DNA of 64,000 nt, from the NCBI RefSeq assembly GCF_030063415.1, contig NZ_JASITA010000005.1:124001-188000 (forward strand), read 5' to 3'. Under the pieces are notes generated by a model that was given only the letters and a program-made list of their open reading frames with translations, was not told the origin of the DNA and searched no databases. Both the position numbers and the translations under genes were made by a program. The DNA comes from Streptomyces sp. H27-C3. GTDB lineage: Bacteria > Actinomycetota > Actinomycetes > Streptomycetales > Streptomycetaceae. This document shows, piece by piece, positions 33,969-42,450 of this stretch (its first letter is position 1; every line of letters starts with the position of its first letter).

Positions 33969-35327
33969 CTAGACGCGCGAAAGCCGCTTCAGCAACAAGA
34001 CGGACGCGACCGGCCTGGCGCCCGCCTTGGCCACTCCGTCGGCCACTTCGCGGTCGGTGGAGACCACCACGACGGGCCGGCCGGGCGGCTCCGCCCGCAC
34101 CAGCTGCCTGATGACCTCGTCCGCGGTCACCCCCGACTTGCTGAACAGCACCCGCACTCCGCGCGGCGGCGCGAGCAGCACCGGCGCCACCAGCTCCGCC
34201 CCGTCGAAGACGCAGGTCACCTCGGCGCCGGTCTGCGCGGCGAGCATCGAGAGGCCGCCGAGCAGCCGCAGCCGCTGCTTGTCCAGCGGCATCTGCGGAT
34301 AGCCGGTCTTGGTGACGTTGTACCCGTCCACCACCAGATGGGCCTGCGGCAGCGCGAGCAGTTGGTCGAGCAGCGCGGGGTCTGTGTCGGAGAGCGCCCT
34401 GGCCGCGATGTCCTTGGGGGTCATACGGCCCGGCTCGACGGCGTCCACGGTGTCCGCGGGGCGCAGCGTGACCGGCGGCAGCGCCAGTTCCCTGCGCAGC
34501 CCCTGAGCGGCGTCCAGCACCGTGTCGAGAAGCAGCCGCACCCGCATGTCCTCCATGCTGCGGCCCTCGCGCACGGCCCTGCGCCCCGCCTCGGCGGCGG
34601 CCTCCGCCTCGCCCAGGCGGGACTTGAGGCGCCTGGACTCGCTCTCGGCCGAGGTGACATGAGCGGCGGAGGCGGCCTTGATGGAGTCGATCTCGGCGCC
34701 CGTGCGGCGCAGGGCGGCCTCGCCGCGCTTCACATCGCTCAGCGCACTGCGCAGTCTGCGGTGCAGTATGTCGACTTCCTTGCGGGCCGTCTCCAGCTCC
34801 GTGCGCAACCGCTCGGTCTCGCTCTTGGTGTGCTCGCGGGCCTGCACCAGCTCCTCGCGCAACCGCTCCAGTTCCCGCTGGGCGGCCTCGTCGGCGCGCT
34901 CGACGTCCGCGCGCAGCGCCTCTTCGCCCGCGGCGGCCACCAGCTTGACCCAGCCGACGGGGCGCAGCACATAGGCGGCGGCCGCCACATCAACCGGGTC
35001 GGCGGCGGCTGGCGCCGACCCGGACTCCAGGGCGCCCGCCAGCTCGGGCTGCGCCTCGCGCAGCCGCTCGCCGATGCGCTGACGGAACAGCGGGTCGCCC
35101 TCCAGGGCGGCAGCCATCGCGTTGCCCGCGAACTTGGCGCGCCGGGTCGGGGTGAAGCGGGCGTACTGTCTCAACTGGGCCGGGAGTTCGGCGACGGTGA
35201 GCCTGCCGAACGCGTCCGAGACCAGCGCGACGACCTTGCGCCGCACGCCTTCGGGCAGCGGGCGGTCGAGCACCTCGGCGGCGTCCCCGGCCGAGCCGGC
35301 CGGTTCAGCGCCTTGCGCGTGCTCCAC
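33969..35327 (-). CDS. NYN-domain (PIN-like) RNA-binding/nuclease protein
   Basis: A 452-residue protein. Residues 1-110 are helical (PLPEGVRRKVVALVSDAFGR onward); 130-230 form a Glu/Arg-rich coiled-coil (ELERLREELVQAREHTKSET onward); the C-terminal NYN domain has HLVVDGYNVTKTGYPQ with the acidic Asp, VTCVFDGAELV and VVVVSTDREVADG. YacP-type NYN domains act on RNA; here the coiled-coil suggests oligomerisation. The pattern is widespread in actinobacteria, without a defined target. ATG start; the zinc-ribbon protein is encoded just upstream on the same strand (35 bp). Confidence 0.88.
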   Translation of the reverse strand: MEHAQGAEPAGSAGDAAEVLDRPLPEGVRRKVVALVSDAFGRLTVAELPAQLRQYARFTPTRRAKFAGNAMAAALEGDPLFRQRIGERLREAQPELAGALESGSAPAAADPVDVAAAAYVLRPVGWVKLVAAAGEEALRADVERADEAAQRELERLREELVQAREHTKSETERLRTELETARKEVDILHRRLRSALSDVKRGEAALRRTGAEIDSIKAASAAHVTSAESESRRLKSRLGEAEAAAEAGRRAVREGRSMEDMRVRLLLDTVLDAAQGLRRELALPPVTLRPADTVDAVEPGRMTPKDIAARALSDTDPALLDQLLALPQAHLVVDGYNVTKTGYPQMPLDKQRLRLLGGLSMLAAQTGAEVTCVFDGAELVAPVLLAPPRGVRVLFSKSGVTADEVIRQLVRAEPPGRPVVVVSTDREVADGVAKAGARPVASVLLLKRLSRV

Positions 35328-35362
35328 AATCCGTCACCCCATCACCTATCGGGCCGGTCCGC

Positions 35363-35605
35363 TCAGGAGCCGACTCCCGGCCTGTCCACCAGTTCGATCT
35401 GGTCCACGGCATTGCACCAGCGGCATCGCACCGACTCGATGGTCTCACTGACCACCTCGCGTTCCTCGACCTTGGACTCTCCGGCCAGGTCGAGGTGGAC
35501 GTACTCGACGACCTTGGACGAGCGGGTCACGTCGAACCGGGTGAGATTGCCGCACAGTGCGCAGCGCCACCGCGTCTCGGCGGTCGGCAGGGGAACCGTC
35601 GTCAT
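35363..35605 (-). CDS. Small zinc-ribbon protein, unknown function
   Basis: An 80-residue protein with two CxxC knuckles (RCALCGNLTRFDV and VRCRWCNAVDQIELV) either side of a beta-rich segment (KVVEYVHLDLAGESKVEERE), which suggests a zinc ribbon. GAGGAC lies 6 nt before the ATG. It lies 35 bp before the NYN gene on the same strand, so the two are probably cotranscribed; a nucleic-acid-binding partner role is possible but inferred. Confidence 0.8.
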   Translation of the reverse strand: MTTVPLPTAETRWRCALCGNLTRFDVTRSSKVVEYVHLDLAGESKVEEREVVSETIESVRCRWCNAVDQIELVDRPGVGS

Positions 35606-35739
35606 ATGGCGTCCTCTTTCGTTGTGCCTACTGCCCGTAACCCTACGGCCTCGCGGGTACCGGGCGTGGCGGGCGTCGACCAGGTGAGACCCGGCGAGGC
35701 GCTCTGTCCGATGCGGTCCCGTTACGTCACACTCTGCCC

Positions 35740-36450
35740 ATGATCGATTGGCGGGAAGCGGCCCGGGGTCCGGTGGTGACGTACGGCCTGATCGGCGTGT
35801 GCTGTCTGGTCTTCGTCATCGGCCCCGTCTCCGGCTTCAACCCGGCGTACGGCACGGGTGACACCCTGCTCGCCGCCCAGAGCGCGTACTTCGAGCGGTG
35901 GGGCGTGATCCCCGGCGAGCTGCTGAGCGGCTCCGGGGCGGCACTGGTCACCCCGGTCACCGCCCTGTTCGTGCACGGCGGGTGGCTCCACCTGCTGGGC
36001 AACATGCTGTTCCTGTACGTCTTCGGGATGATGGCCGAGGAGCGGATGGGCCGCGTCCAGTTCGCCCTGTTCTACGTGGCGTGCGGCTATCTCGCGCTGC
36101 TGGCGTACGCCGTCGCGCACGCCGACTCCGACCAGACGCTGGTGGGCGCGTCGGGCGCGATCTCCGCGGTGCTCGGCGCCTTCCTCTTCCTCTTCCCCCG
36201 GGCCAGGGTCACCAGTCTGTTCCCGTTCCTGCTGTTCCTGCCGCTGCGCTTCCCCGCCTGGATCGTGCTGATCTTCTGGTTCGCGCTCCAGTGGCTGGCG
36301 GCGCGGAGCGCGGACTCGGGGCCCGGTGTCGCGTATCTCGCGCACCTGGTGGGCTTCTGCGTGGGCTTCCTCTACGCCTGGGGGCGGTACAGGCGTACGG
36401 ATAGAGTGAGAGCCCCAGCGCAGGCCACCGAGGGAGAAAGCCAACCGTGA
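35740..36450 (+). CDS. Rhomboid-family intramembrane serine protease
   Basis: A 236-residue polytopic protease. Rhomboid motifs: HGGWLHLLGNMLFLYVFG (TM2), catalytic serine in LVGASGAISAVLGAFLFLF (GASGA), and catalytic histidine in VAYLAHLVGFCVGFLYAWG. About six hydrophobic helices. It cleaves single-pass membrane proteins within the bilayer; substrates unknown. Its TGA overlaps the GTG of the next gene (GTGA), so the two are translationally coupled. Confidence 0.93.
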   Translation: MIDWREAARGPVVTYGLIGVCCLVFVIGPVSGFNPAYGTGDTLLAAQSAYFERWGVIPGELLSGSGAALVTPVTALFVHGGWLHLLGNMLFLYVFGMMAEERMGRVQFALFYVACGYLALLAYAVAHADSDQTLVGASGAISAVLGAFLFLFPRARVTSLFPFLLFLPLRFPAWIVLIFWFALQWLAARSADSGPGVAYLAHLVGFCVGFLYAWGRYRRTDRVRAPAQATEGESQP

Positions 36451-36728
36451 TCACCGCGATCGTGCTCATCAAGACCAGCGTGGACCGGATCCCCGAGATC
36501 GCCGAGTCGATCGCCTCGCTCGACAGCGTCAGCGAGGTCTTCTCGGTCACCGGTACGTACGACCTGATCGCCATGGTGCGCGTGGCCAAGCACGACGACC
36601 TCGCCGATGTCATCCCCGGCAGCATCAGCAAGATCCCCGGCGTCGAGGGCACCGACACGCACGTCGCGTTCCGTACGTACTCGCAGCACGACCTCGAAGC
36701 GGCCTTCGCCATCGGCCTCGACGCGTAG
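36447..36728 (+). CDS. Lrp/AsnC ligand-binding (RAM) domain protein without HTH
   Basis: A 93-residue stand-alone RAM domain: MITAIVLIKTSVDRIPEIAE, VSEVFSVTGTYDLIAMVRV, HVAFRTYSQHDLEAAFAIGL. No DNA-binding helix-turn-helix, so it may bind a small molecule or modulate a full-length Lrp protein. The GTG start overlaps the rhomboid stop by 4 bp; the coupling is conserved in many actinobacteria as far as I recall, but a joint function is unproven. Confidence 0.9.
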   Translation: MITAIVLIKTSVDRIPEIAESIASLDSVSEVFSVTGTYDLIAMVRVAKHDDLADVIPGSISKIPGVEGTDTHVAFRTYSQHDLEAAFAIGLDA

Positions 36729-36744
36729 CGTCACGGCGCGACGA

Positions 36745-36778
36745 AGGGCGCCCCGCGCGTGATCCTGCCGGGCGCCCT
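36745..36778. terminator. Terminator between convergent genes
   Basis: AGGGCGCC (36745-36752) and GGCGCCCT (36771-36778) form an 8-bp stem over an 18-nt loop between the AsnC-domain gene and the aminotransferase stop. Modest. Confidence 0.55.
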
Positions 36779-36810
36779 CCTCGCGGTATGAACCCCGCGC
36801 GGCCGACTCC

Positions 36811-38196
36811 CTAGAGCGCAGGCGCGTTCACGGAGTCCCGGTCCGGCACGCAACGGCCGTCCTCGGTCCGGTAGTTCCACTGCGCTCCCTGCTGTACGAG
36901 CTCCTTGACGGCCCCCACGAACCGCTCCACGTGCTCGTCGGGCGTGCCCGCGCCGAAGCTGACCCGGATCGCGTTCAGCGAGCGCTCGCCAGGCTCGGCC
37001 TCGGGGGCGCCGCACTCCCCCGGGTCCTGCGCGTCGCTGCCGAGCAGGGTCCGCACCAGCGGGTGGGCGCAGAACAGGCCGTCCCGTACGCCGATGCCGT
37101 ACTCGGCGGACAGCGCGGCGGCGAAGTGCGAGCTGTTCCAGCCCTCGACCACGAACGAGATGACGCCGACGCGCGGGGCGTCGTCCCCGAAGAGGGAAAG
37201 CACCCTGACCGCGCCGACCTCGGCGAGGCCTTCGCGGACCTTCGTGACCAGCCCCTGCTCGCGCTCGACCAGCGAGTCGAAGCCGGCCTCGGTGAGCGCC
37301 TTGCAGGCGGCGGCGATCGAGTAGACCCCGATGACGTTCGGCGAGCCGGCCTCGTGGCGGGCCGCCGTGGTGTGCCACTCGACGTCCACGCCGCCGTCAC
37401 CGCGCCGGGCGACCTTGCGCGAGGCCCCGCCGCCCGCGAGGTACGGCTCGGCGGCCTGCAGCCAGTCGGCGCGGCCCGCGAGCACGCCCGAGCCGAACGG
37501 CGCGTACAGCTTGTGCCTGGAGAAGGCGACCCAGTCGACATCCAGCTCGTCGATGTCCAGCGGGTGGTGCGGCGCGAGCTGCGCGGCGTCCAGCACGATG
37601 CGCGCGCCGTGGGCGTGCGCGGCGGCGGCGAGCTCCTGCACGGGCCACAGCTCACCGGTGACGTTCGAGGCGCCGGTGACGCAGACCAGCGCCGGGCCGT
37701 AGGGCTCGCGGTCGGCCAGCGCGCGCTCCAGGGTCTCGACGGCCTGGGCCGGGGTCCGCGGCGCGTTCAGGTAGGTCACCTCGGCGTCGCGCCAGGGAAG
37801 CAGGGACGCGTGGTGCTCGGTCTCGAAGACGAAGACCTGGCAGTCGGCGGGCAGCGCCGCGGCCAGCAGGTTCAGCGAGTCGGTGGTGGACCGGGTGAAG
37901 ACGACCTGGTCGCTCTCACGGCAGCCGAGGAACTCGGCGACGGTGGCGCGGCTGTTCTCGAAGAGGTCGGTCGACAGCTGCGAGAGGTAACCGGCGCCGC
38001 GGTGCACGCTGCCGTAGTAGGGGGCGTACGCCGCCACGTCGTCCCACACCCGCTGCAGGGCCGGGGCGCTCGCCGCGTAGTCGAGGGCCGCGTAGGTGAC
38101 CTCGCCACCGGTGACGAGCGGCACGAGCACATCCCGCCCAAGCACGGGCAGAGGGGAACAAAGAGTCTGGTCAGCGGCAGCGGTGGAGACAGACAT
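36811..38196 (-). CDS. Class V aminotransferase (cysteine desulfurase-like) under SAM-IV control
   Basis: A 461-residue PLP enzyme of the NifS/CsdA fold type. PLP lysine is in WVAFSRHKLYAPFGSGVLAG; ATVAEFLGCRESDQVVFTRSTTDSLN, VTGASNVTGELWPVQEL and IVLDAAQLAPHHP match the class V pattern. The C-terminal region contains CAHPLVRTLLG and CGAPEAE cysteines, but no typical SufS loop. The ATG has GGGAG 6 nt upstream. A SAM-IV riboswitch in the leader puts it in S-adenosylmethionine-repressed sulfur metabolism, so it may act on cysteine, methionine or related amino acids. The exact reaction is unknown. Confidence 0.88.
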   Translation of the reverse strand: MSVSTAAADQTLCSPLPVLGRDVLVPLVTGGEVTYAALDYAASAPALQRVWDDVAAYAPYYGSVHRGAGYLSQLSTDLFENSRATVAEFLGCRESDQVVFTRSTTDSLNLLAAALPADCQVFVFETEHHASLLPWRDAEVTYLNAPRTPAQAVETLERALADREPYGPALVCVTGASNVTGELWPVQELAAAAHAHGARIVLDAAQLAPHHPLDIDELDVDWVAFSRHKLYAPFGSGVLAGRADWLQAAEPYLAGGGASRKVARRGDGGVDVEWHTTAARHEAGSPNVIGVYSIAAACKALTEAGFDSLVEREQGLVTKVREGLAEVGAVRVLSLFGDDAPRVGVISFVVEGWNSSHFAAALSAEYGIGVRDGLFCAHPLVRTLLGSDAQDPGECGAPEAEPGERSLNAIRVSFGAGTPDEHVERFVGAVKELVQQGAQWNYRTEDGRCVPDRDSVNAPAL

Positions 38197-38330
38197 GGCG
38201 AACTCCCGTGGAGGACAGGCGAATTCACTGCGCCGGCAGGTGTGCGGCAGCGCAGGAAAAGACGAAAAGGGGATGCGGAAGTGGGGCTACGAGCCCTATC
38301 GCATTCGCTTGCTCACGAGACTGCTCCCTT

Positions 38331-38372
38331 GAGGACCAGGACCCCAGGGGCTGTGACATTCAACGATGTCAG
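38331..38372 (-). terminator. SAM-IV expression-platform hairpin candidate
   Basis: On the minus strand GGACCCC...GGGGTCC closes a stem that also contains TGACAT/ATGTCA around CGTTGA. It lies right after the aptamer and before the start codon, so it may be the terminator or sequestering switch. No T-run. Confidence 0.5.
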
Positions 38373-38375
38373 GGG

Positions 38376-38490
38376 TCCGCGCTTGCCGTAGACCTTTCTG
38401 TCTACGACCTGGTCTTCACCCGGGGCACCCCGCCACGGACGGAGGGTTGCCGGACAGCAAGCCGGGGCCAAAACGCTGTCACTCATGACC
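38376..38490 (-). promoter_or_regulatory. SAM-IV riboswitch
   Basis: Read on the minus strand: GGTCATGAGTGACAGCG, then GCCCCGGCTTGCTGTCCGGC, AACCCTCCGTCCGTGGCGGG, GTGCCCCGGGTGAAGACC and a downstream hairpin GTAGACAGAAAGGTCTAC. These match the SAM-IV consensus (P1 GGUC/GACC, GCCCCGGCUUGCUG, CGGCAACCCUCC, GGGGUGCCCCGGGUGA). It controls the class V aminotransferase in response to S-adenosylmethionine. Confidence 0.93.
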
Positions 38491-38526
38491 TGAGCTGAAT
38501 CTTGCCACACGTTCAAAAAGGCGCAA

Positions 38527-38553
38527 GGCGCAGTCCGGACTCCGGACTGCGCC
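38527..38553 (-). terminator. Intrinsic terminator of trpD
   Basis: Perfect 12-bp stem (38527-38538 with 38542-38553), 3-nt loop, 22 bp after the trpD stop, followed on the minus strand by GCGCCTTTTTG. Confidence 0.92.
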
Positions 38554-38575
38554 CTGTGTCACACGGACGGATGTC

Positions 38576-39640
38576 TCAGCTGTTGCTGGCAGCCACCCAG
38601 CGCTCCAGCGCCGCGCGGGCCGCCCCCGAGTCGATCGCCTCGGCGGCCTTGGTGATGCCCGCCGCGAGCTGATCGGCCAGGGACGCGTCGGTCGGGTCCA
38701 GCGCGACCAGCGCCGCCGCCGTATTGAGCAGCACCGCTTCGCGCACGGCCCCGGTCTCGCCCGCCAGCAGCCGGCGGGCGACGTCCGCGTTGTACGACGC
38801 GTCCGCGCCCCGCAGCGCCTCCACAGGCACGATCTCCAGGCCCACGTGACGCGGATCGAAGGACTCCTCGCGGACGGCTCCGTCGCGCACCACCCAGACG
38901 CGTGAGGTCGCGGTGGTGGTCAGCTCGTCGAGCCCGTCGTCGCCGCGGAAGACCAGCGCGGAGTTCCCCCGTTCGGCGAGGACACCCGCCACGATCGGGG
39001 CCATCCGGGCGTCCGCGACCCCGACCGCCTGGGCCCGTACCCGCGCCGGGTTCGTCAGCGGGCCGAGGATGTTGAAGGTGGTCTGCGCGCCCAGCTCCTT
39101 GCGCGCCTTCGCGGCGTACCGCAGGGCCGGGTGGAACTTCACGGCGAAGCAGAAGGTGATGCCCGCCTCCTCCGCGACCTCGGCGACGCGCCGCGGTGTC
39201 AGCTCCAGGTTGACGCCGAGCTTCTCCAGGACGTCCGATGCGCCGCTCGCCGAGGAGGCGGCGCGGTTGCCGTGCTTGACGACCTTGGCGCCGGTGCCCG
39301 CGACGACGATCGCCGACATCGTGGAGATGTTGACGGTCTTGGCCAGGTCGCCGCCGGTGCCCACGATGTCGACGGTGCGGCCTGGCACCTCGATGGTGTT
39401 GGCGTGCGCGTACATCGCGCGGACCATTCCGGAGACCTCGTCGACGGTCTCGCCCTTGGCCCGCAGCGCGACCGCGAACCCTGCGATCTGGGCGTCGGTC
39501 GCCTCGCCGGTCATGATGCGGTCCATGGCCCAGGCGGTGTCGTCCGCGGTCAGGTTCTCGCGGCGCAGCAGGGAGTTCAGCACACCCGGCCAGGAGCCGG
39601 CCGCCACGCTGTCGCCGCCAACCGGGGTCACAACGTTCAT
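38576..39640 (-). CDS. trpD: Anthranilate phosphoribosyltransferase TrpD
   Basis: A 354-residue enzyme joining anthranilate and PRPP. Hallmarks: [20 protein letters not shown] (PRPP loop, GTGGD), [31 protein letters not shown]. It supplies the second step of tryptophan synthesis, while trpEG lies about 27 kb away; the pathway is dispersed. Monocistronic with its own terminator; lies between the SAM-IV unit and the bc1 operon. No leader peptide was found. Confidence 0.96.
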   Translation of the reverse strand: MNVVTPVGGDSVAAGSWPGVLNSLLRRENLTADDTAWAMDRIMTGEATDAQIAGFAVALRAKGETVDEVSGMVRAMYAHANTIEVPGRTVDIVGTGGDLAKTVNISTMSAIVVAGTGAKVVKHGNRAASSASGASDVLEKLGVNLELTPRRVAEVAEEAGITFCFAVKFHPALRYAAKARKELGAQTTFNILGPLTNPARVRAQAVGVADARMAPIVAGVLAERGNSALVFRGDDGLDELTTTATSRVWVVRDGAVREESFDPRHVGLEIVPVEALRGADASYNADVARRLLAGETGAVREAVLLNTAAALVALDPTDASLADQLAAGITKAAEAIDSGAARAALERWVAASNS

Positions 39641-39705
39641 GGTCCGCTCCTGGGTCCACAGCCGAATAGGGATGGCCCCACCCTATCCAGCCCCCGGGAA
39701 CGGCG

Positions 39706-39738
39706 AGGAGCCCCGTCCAGCGAATGGACGGGGCTCCT
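39706..39738 (-). terminator. Terminator of the ctaE-qcrCAB operon
   Basis: Perfect 14-bp stem (39706-39719 with 39725-39738) with loop GCGAA, 34 bp after the qcrB stop. Confidence 0.88.
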
Positions 39739-39772
39739 GCCGTGGCGACCTTTCGGTCACATGCTCAGGTGA

Positions 39773-41401
39773 TCAGTGGTGGCCGTGGCCGCTGGTGATC
39801 TCCTTGTACTCGTCGGCGGTGGGCTTGGGAATCTGGTTGCCCTCGCCGTACATGCCCTTGCTCAGCTTGACCTTCAGCTTCTGCGAGCCGGAGACCTTGC
39901 GCCGCACGCCGTTCTCGTCGACCGTCGCACCGAGCTCGGCCGGCTCGTACTGATCGTGCGACGTGAGGGTGTGAAGCTGCTCCTGGTTGAGCGGCTGGTG
40001 GACCTCGACGAACTCACCGTGCGGCAGCCGCTTGATGATGCCGGACTCGCGTCCATGCAGCACCTTCTCCGCGTCGCGCCGCTGCAGACCCATGCAGATC
40101 CGCTTGGTGGCGATGAACACGAGGACCGGTCCGGCGAAGAAGAAGATCCGGACGAACCAGGTGATCGTGTTGATCGACAGACTGAAGTGGGTGGCCCAGA
40201 TGTCGTTGCCGCCACCGATCAGCATGATGAAGTACGCCGCGATCCAGGCCGCACCGAAACCGGTACGCGTCGGGGCGTTGCGCGGGCGGTCCAGGATGTG
40301 GTGCTCGCGCTTGTCCCCGGTGACCCAGGACTCGATGAACGGATAGACCGCGATCGCGCCCAGCACCAGCGGGAAGATCATCAGCGGGATCATCACGCCC
40401 AGGGCCAGGGTGTGGCCCCAGATGTTGATCTCCCAGCCCGGCATCACTCGGATCAGACCCTCGGCGAAGCCCATGTACCAGTCGGGCTGTGCGCCGGTGG
40501 AGACCTGGTCGGGCCGGTAGGGACCGAGCGCCCAGACCGGGTTGATCGTGAACATCGCCGAGATGGCCGCGATGACACCGAAGACCAGGAAGAAGAAGCC
40601 TCCGGCCTTGGCCATGTAGACCGGCAGCAGCGGCATGCCGACGACGTTCTTGTTGGTGCGGCCGGGGCCCGCGAACTGCGTGTGCTTGTGATAGAAGACC
40701 AGGATCAGGTGCGCCACCACGAGGCCGAGCATGATGCCCGGCAACAGCAGGATGTGGATCGAGTAGAACCTGGCCACCATGTCGTGGCCGGGGAACTCGC
40801 CGCCGAACAGGAACATCGAGATGTACGTGCCGACGACCGGCATGGACAGGATCGCGCCCTGGGTGAAGCGGACACCGGTGCCCGACAGCAGGTCGTCCGG
40901 GAGCGAGTAGCCGGTGAAACCGGTGAACATGCCCAGGACGAACAGCAGGAAGCCGAACAGCCAGTTGATCTCACGCGGCTTACGGAAGGCGCCCGTGAAG
41001 AACACGCGCATCATGTGCACGAACATCGCGGCGAGGAAGATCAGCGCGGCCCAGTGGTGGATCTGCCGGATGAGCAGACCGCCGCGGACGTCGAAGCTGA
41101 TCTCCAGGGTCGACGCGTAGGCCTCCGTCATACGGATGCCCTGCATCGGCACGTACGAGCCGTGGTAGACGACCTCGTTCATGCTCGGGTGGAAGAACAG
41201 CGTCAGATACACACCCGTGAGGATGATGATGATGAAGCTGTAGAGGCAGATCTCGCCGAGCATGAAGGACCAGTGGTCCGGGAAGATCTTGCGCATGTTG
41301 GCCTTGGCGAGGCTGTAGATGCCCAGTCTGCCGTCGGCCCAGTCGGCGACCTTCTCGCCGGCGGGCGCCTCTTTGCGCTGTGGTTCGGTGACGGTACTCA
41401 T
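39773..41401 (-). CDS. qcrB: Cytochrome bc complex cytochrome b subunit QcrB
   Basis: A 542-residue actinobacterial cytochrome b with about nine transmembrane helices. Haem-ligand histidines appear in LLIRQIHHWAALIFLAAMFVH (first helix pair, core RQIHHWAALIF) and YSIHILLLPGIMLGLVVAHL; the Qo-site PDW signature is in QPDWYMGFAEGLIRVMPGWE (core QPDWYMGF). It oxidises menaquinol and passes electrons to the Rieske protein. The long hydrophilic C-terminus ends in HGHH, typical of Streptomyces. ATG overlaps the qcrA stop by 4 bp; last gene of the operon. Confidence 0.97.
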   Translation of the reverse strand: MSTVTEPQRKEAPAGEKVADWADGRLGIYSLAKANMRKIFPDHWSFMLGEICLYSFIIIILTGVYLTLFFHPSMNEVVYHGSYVPMQGIRMTEAYASTLEISFDVRGGLLIRQIHHWAALIFLAAMFVHMMRVFFTGAFRKPREINWLFGFLLFVLGMFTGFTGYSLPDDLLSGTGVRFTQGAILSMPVVGTYISMFLFGGEFPGHDMVARFYSIHILLLPGIMLGLVVAHLILVFYHKHTQFAGPGRTNKNVVGMPLLPVYMAKAGGFFFLVFGVIAAISAMFTINPVWALGPYRPDQVSTGAQPDWYMGFAEGLIRVMPGWEINIWGHTLALGVMIPLMIFPLVLGAIAVYPFIESWVTGDKREHHILDRPRNAPTRTGFGAAWIAAYFIMLIGGGNDIWATHFSLSINTITWFVRIFFFAGPVLVFIATKRICMGLQRRDAEKVLHGRESGIIKRLPHGEFVEVHQPLNQEQLHTLTSHDQYEPAELGATVDENGVRRKVSGSQKLKVKLSKGMYGEGNQIPKPTADEYKEITSGHGHH

Positions 41402-42450
41402 CCGCGCTCCCAGAAGGAAGGACCGACGGGCTCTTCGAAGCCGCTGAGCGCTTCGAGGAATCCTTCGTCATTCACACCGATCCGCAGCTGCGGAAGCGCG
41501 TGACCGGCCGGGCCGAAGATGACGCGGGCGCCGTCGGAGAGGTCGAAGGTGGACTGGTGGCACGGGCAGAGCACGTGGTGCGTCTGCTGCTCGTACAGGC
41601 TGATCGGGCAGCCGACGTGGGTGCAGATCTTCGAGAACGCCACGATGCCCTCGTGGGCCCATTCGAGCTGGCGCTTGTCCTTGATGTCGGCCGGCTGAAT
41701 GCGGACGATCATCAGGGCGGCCTTGGCGATCTCGTTGTTGAACTCGTGATCGTCCTCCTTCAGCCCTTCGGGCATGGCGAAGGTCAGCGAACCGACCGCC
41801 ACGTCCTCGGGCCGCAGGGGCTCCATGGTGTTCTGGTTGATCAGCATCTTGCCCTTGGCCCACAGCGTCTCGCGCAGCTTCTTCTCGGGCAACGGCCCGA
41901 GATCGCGCAGCAGCACCACACCGGCGAGCGGCACCATGGCCAGCGCGCCGAACATCGTGGTGCGGATCAGCTTGCGGCGCCCGATGGCCGATTCCTGGGC
42001 TCCGGCCTTGAAGTCGGCCATCACCTTGGCCTTGACCTCGGGCTCGGCCGAGATGGGGTGCCGCTCGTCGGCGACCTCCACGTCGGACATCAGGGTGCGG
42101 GCCCAGTGGACCGCCCCCGCGCCGATGCAGAAGAGCGCGAGTCCGAGCGTCAGGCCCAGCGAGAAGTTGAGCGCGCTCACGTGGCCGAACAGCCAGATGT
42201 ACACGATCTGATCGACCGGGAAGGTCACGAAGGAGGCGATGAAGCCGACCGTCGCCAGCATGGACAGCGTGAAGAGGAACGCGACCGTGCGCTCGGAGCG
42301 CTTGGCGGCCTCTTCGTCGATGTCCTGGATGCGCGGCTTGTGGGCCGGCAGCCCCGGGTCGGCGAACGGATCGTCCGCCACGGCTACCGCGCCGTGCGCG
42401 GTGTCCTGCTCACTCGGCAGGTTCTCTTCTGAAATCTCTTGGCTACTCAT
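41398..42450 (-). CDS. qcrA: Rieske iron-sulfur subunit QcrA
   Basis: A 350-residue Rieske protein. Three transmembrane helices (about residues 52-180) are the actinobacterial type, rather than one as in mitochondria. The [2Fe-2S] site is CTHVGCPISLYE and CPCHQSTFDL with its Cys-His pairs. It transfers electrons from quinol to the dihaem QcrC. Both ends overlap neighbours by 4 bp (ATGA with qcrB and qcrC), so the operon is translationally coupled. Confidence 0.97.
   Translation of the reverse strand: MSSQEISEENLPSEQDTAHGAVAVADDPFADPGLPAHKPRIQDIDEEAAKRSERTVAFLFTLSMLATVGFIASFVTFPVDQIVYIWLFGHVSALNFSLGLTLGLALFCIGAGAVHWARTLMSDVEVADERHPISAEPEVKAKVMADFKAGAQESAIGRRKLIRTTMFGALAMVPLAGVVLLRDLGPLPEKKLRETLWAKGKMLINQNTMEPLRPEDVAVGSLTFAMPEGLKEDDHEFNNEIAKAALMIVRIQPADIKDKRQLEWAHEGIVAFSKICTHVGCPISLYEQQTHHVLCPCHQSTFDLSDGARVIFGPAGHALPQLRIGVNDEGFLEALSGFEEPVGPSFWERG

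Noticed and set aside
39776..41503. 575-codon plus-strand frame opposite qcrB
   Set aside because: Charged, low-complexity shadow of membrane-protein codons; no Shine-Dalgarno or motif.
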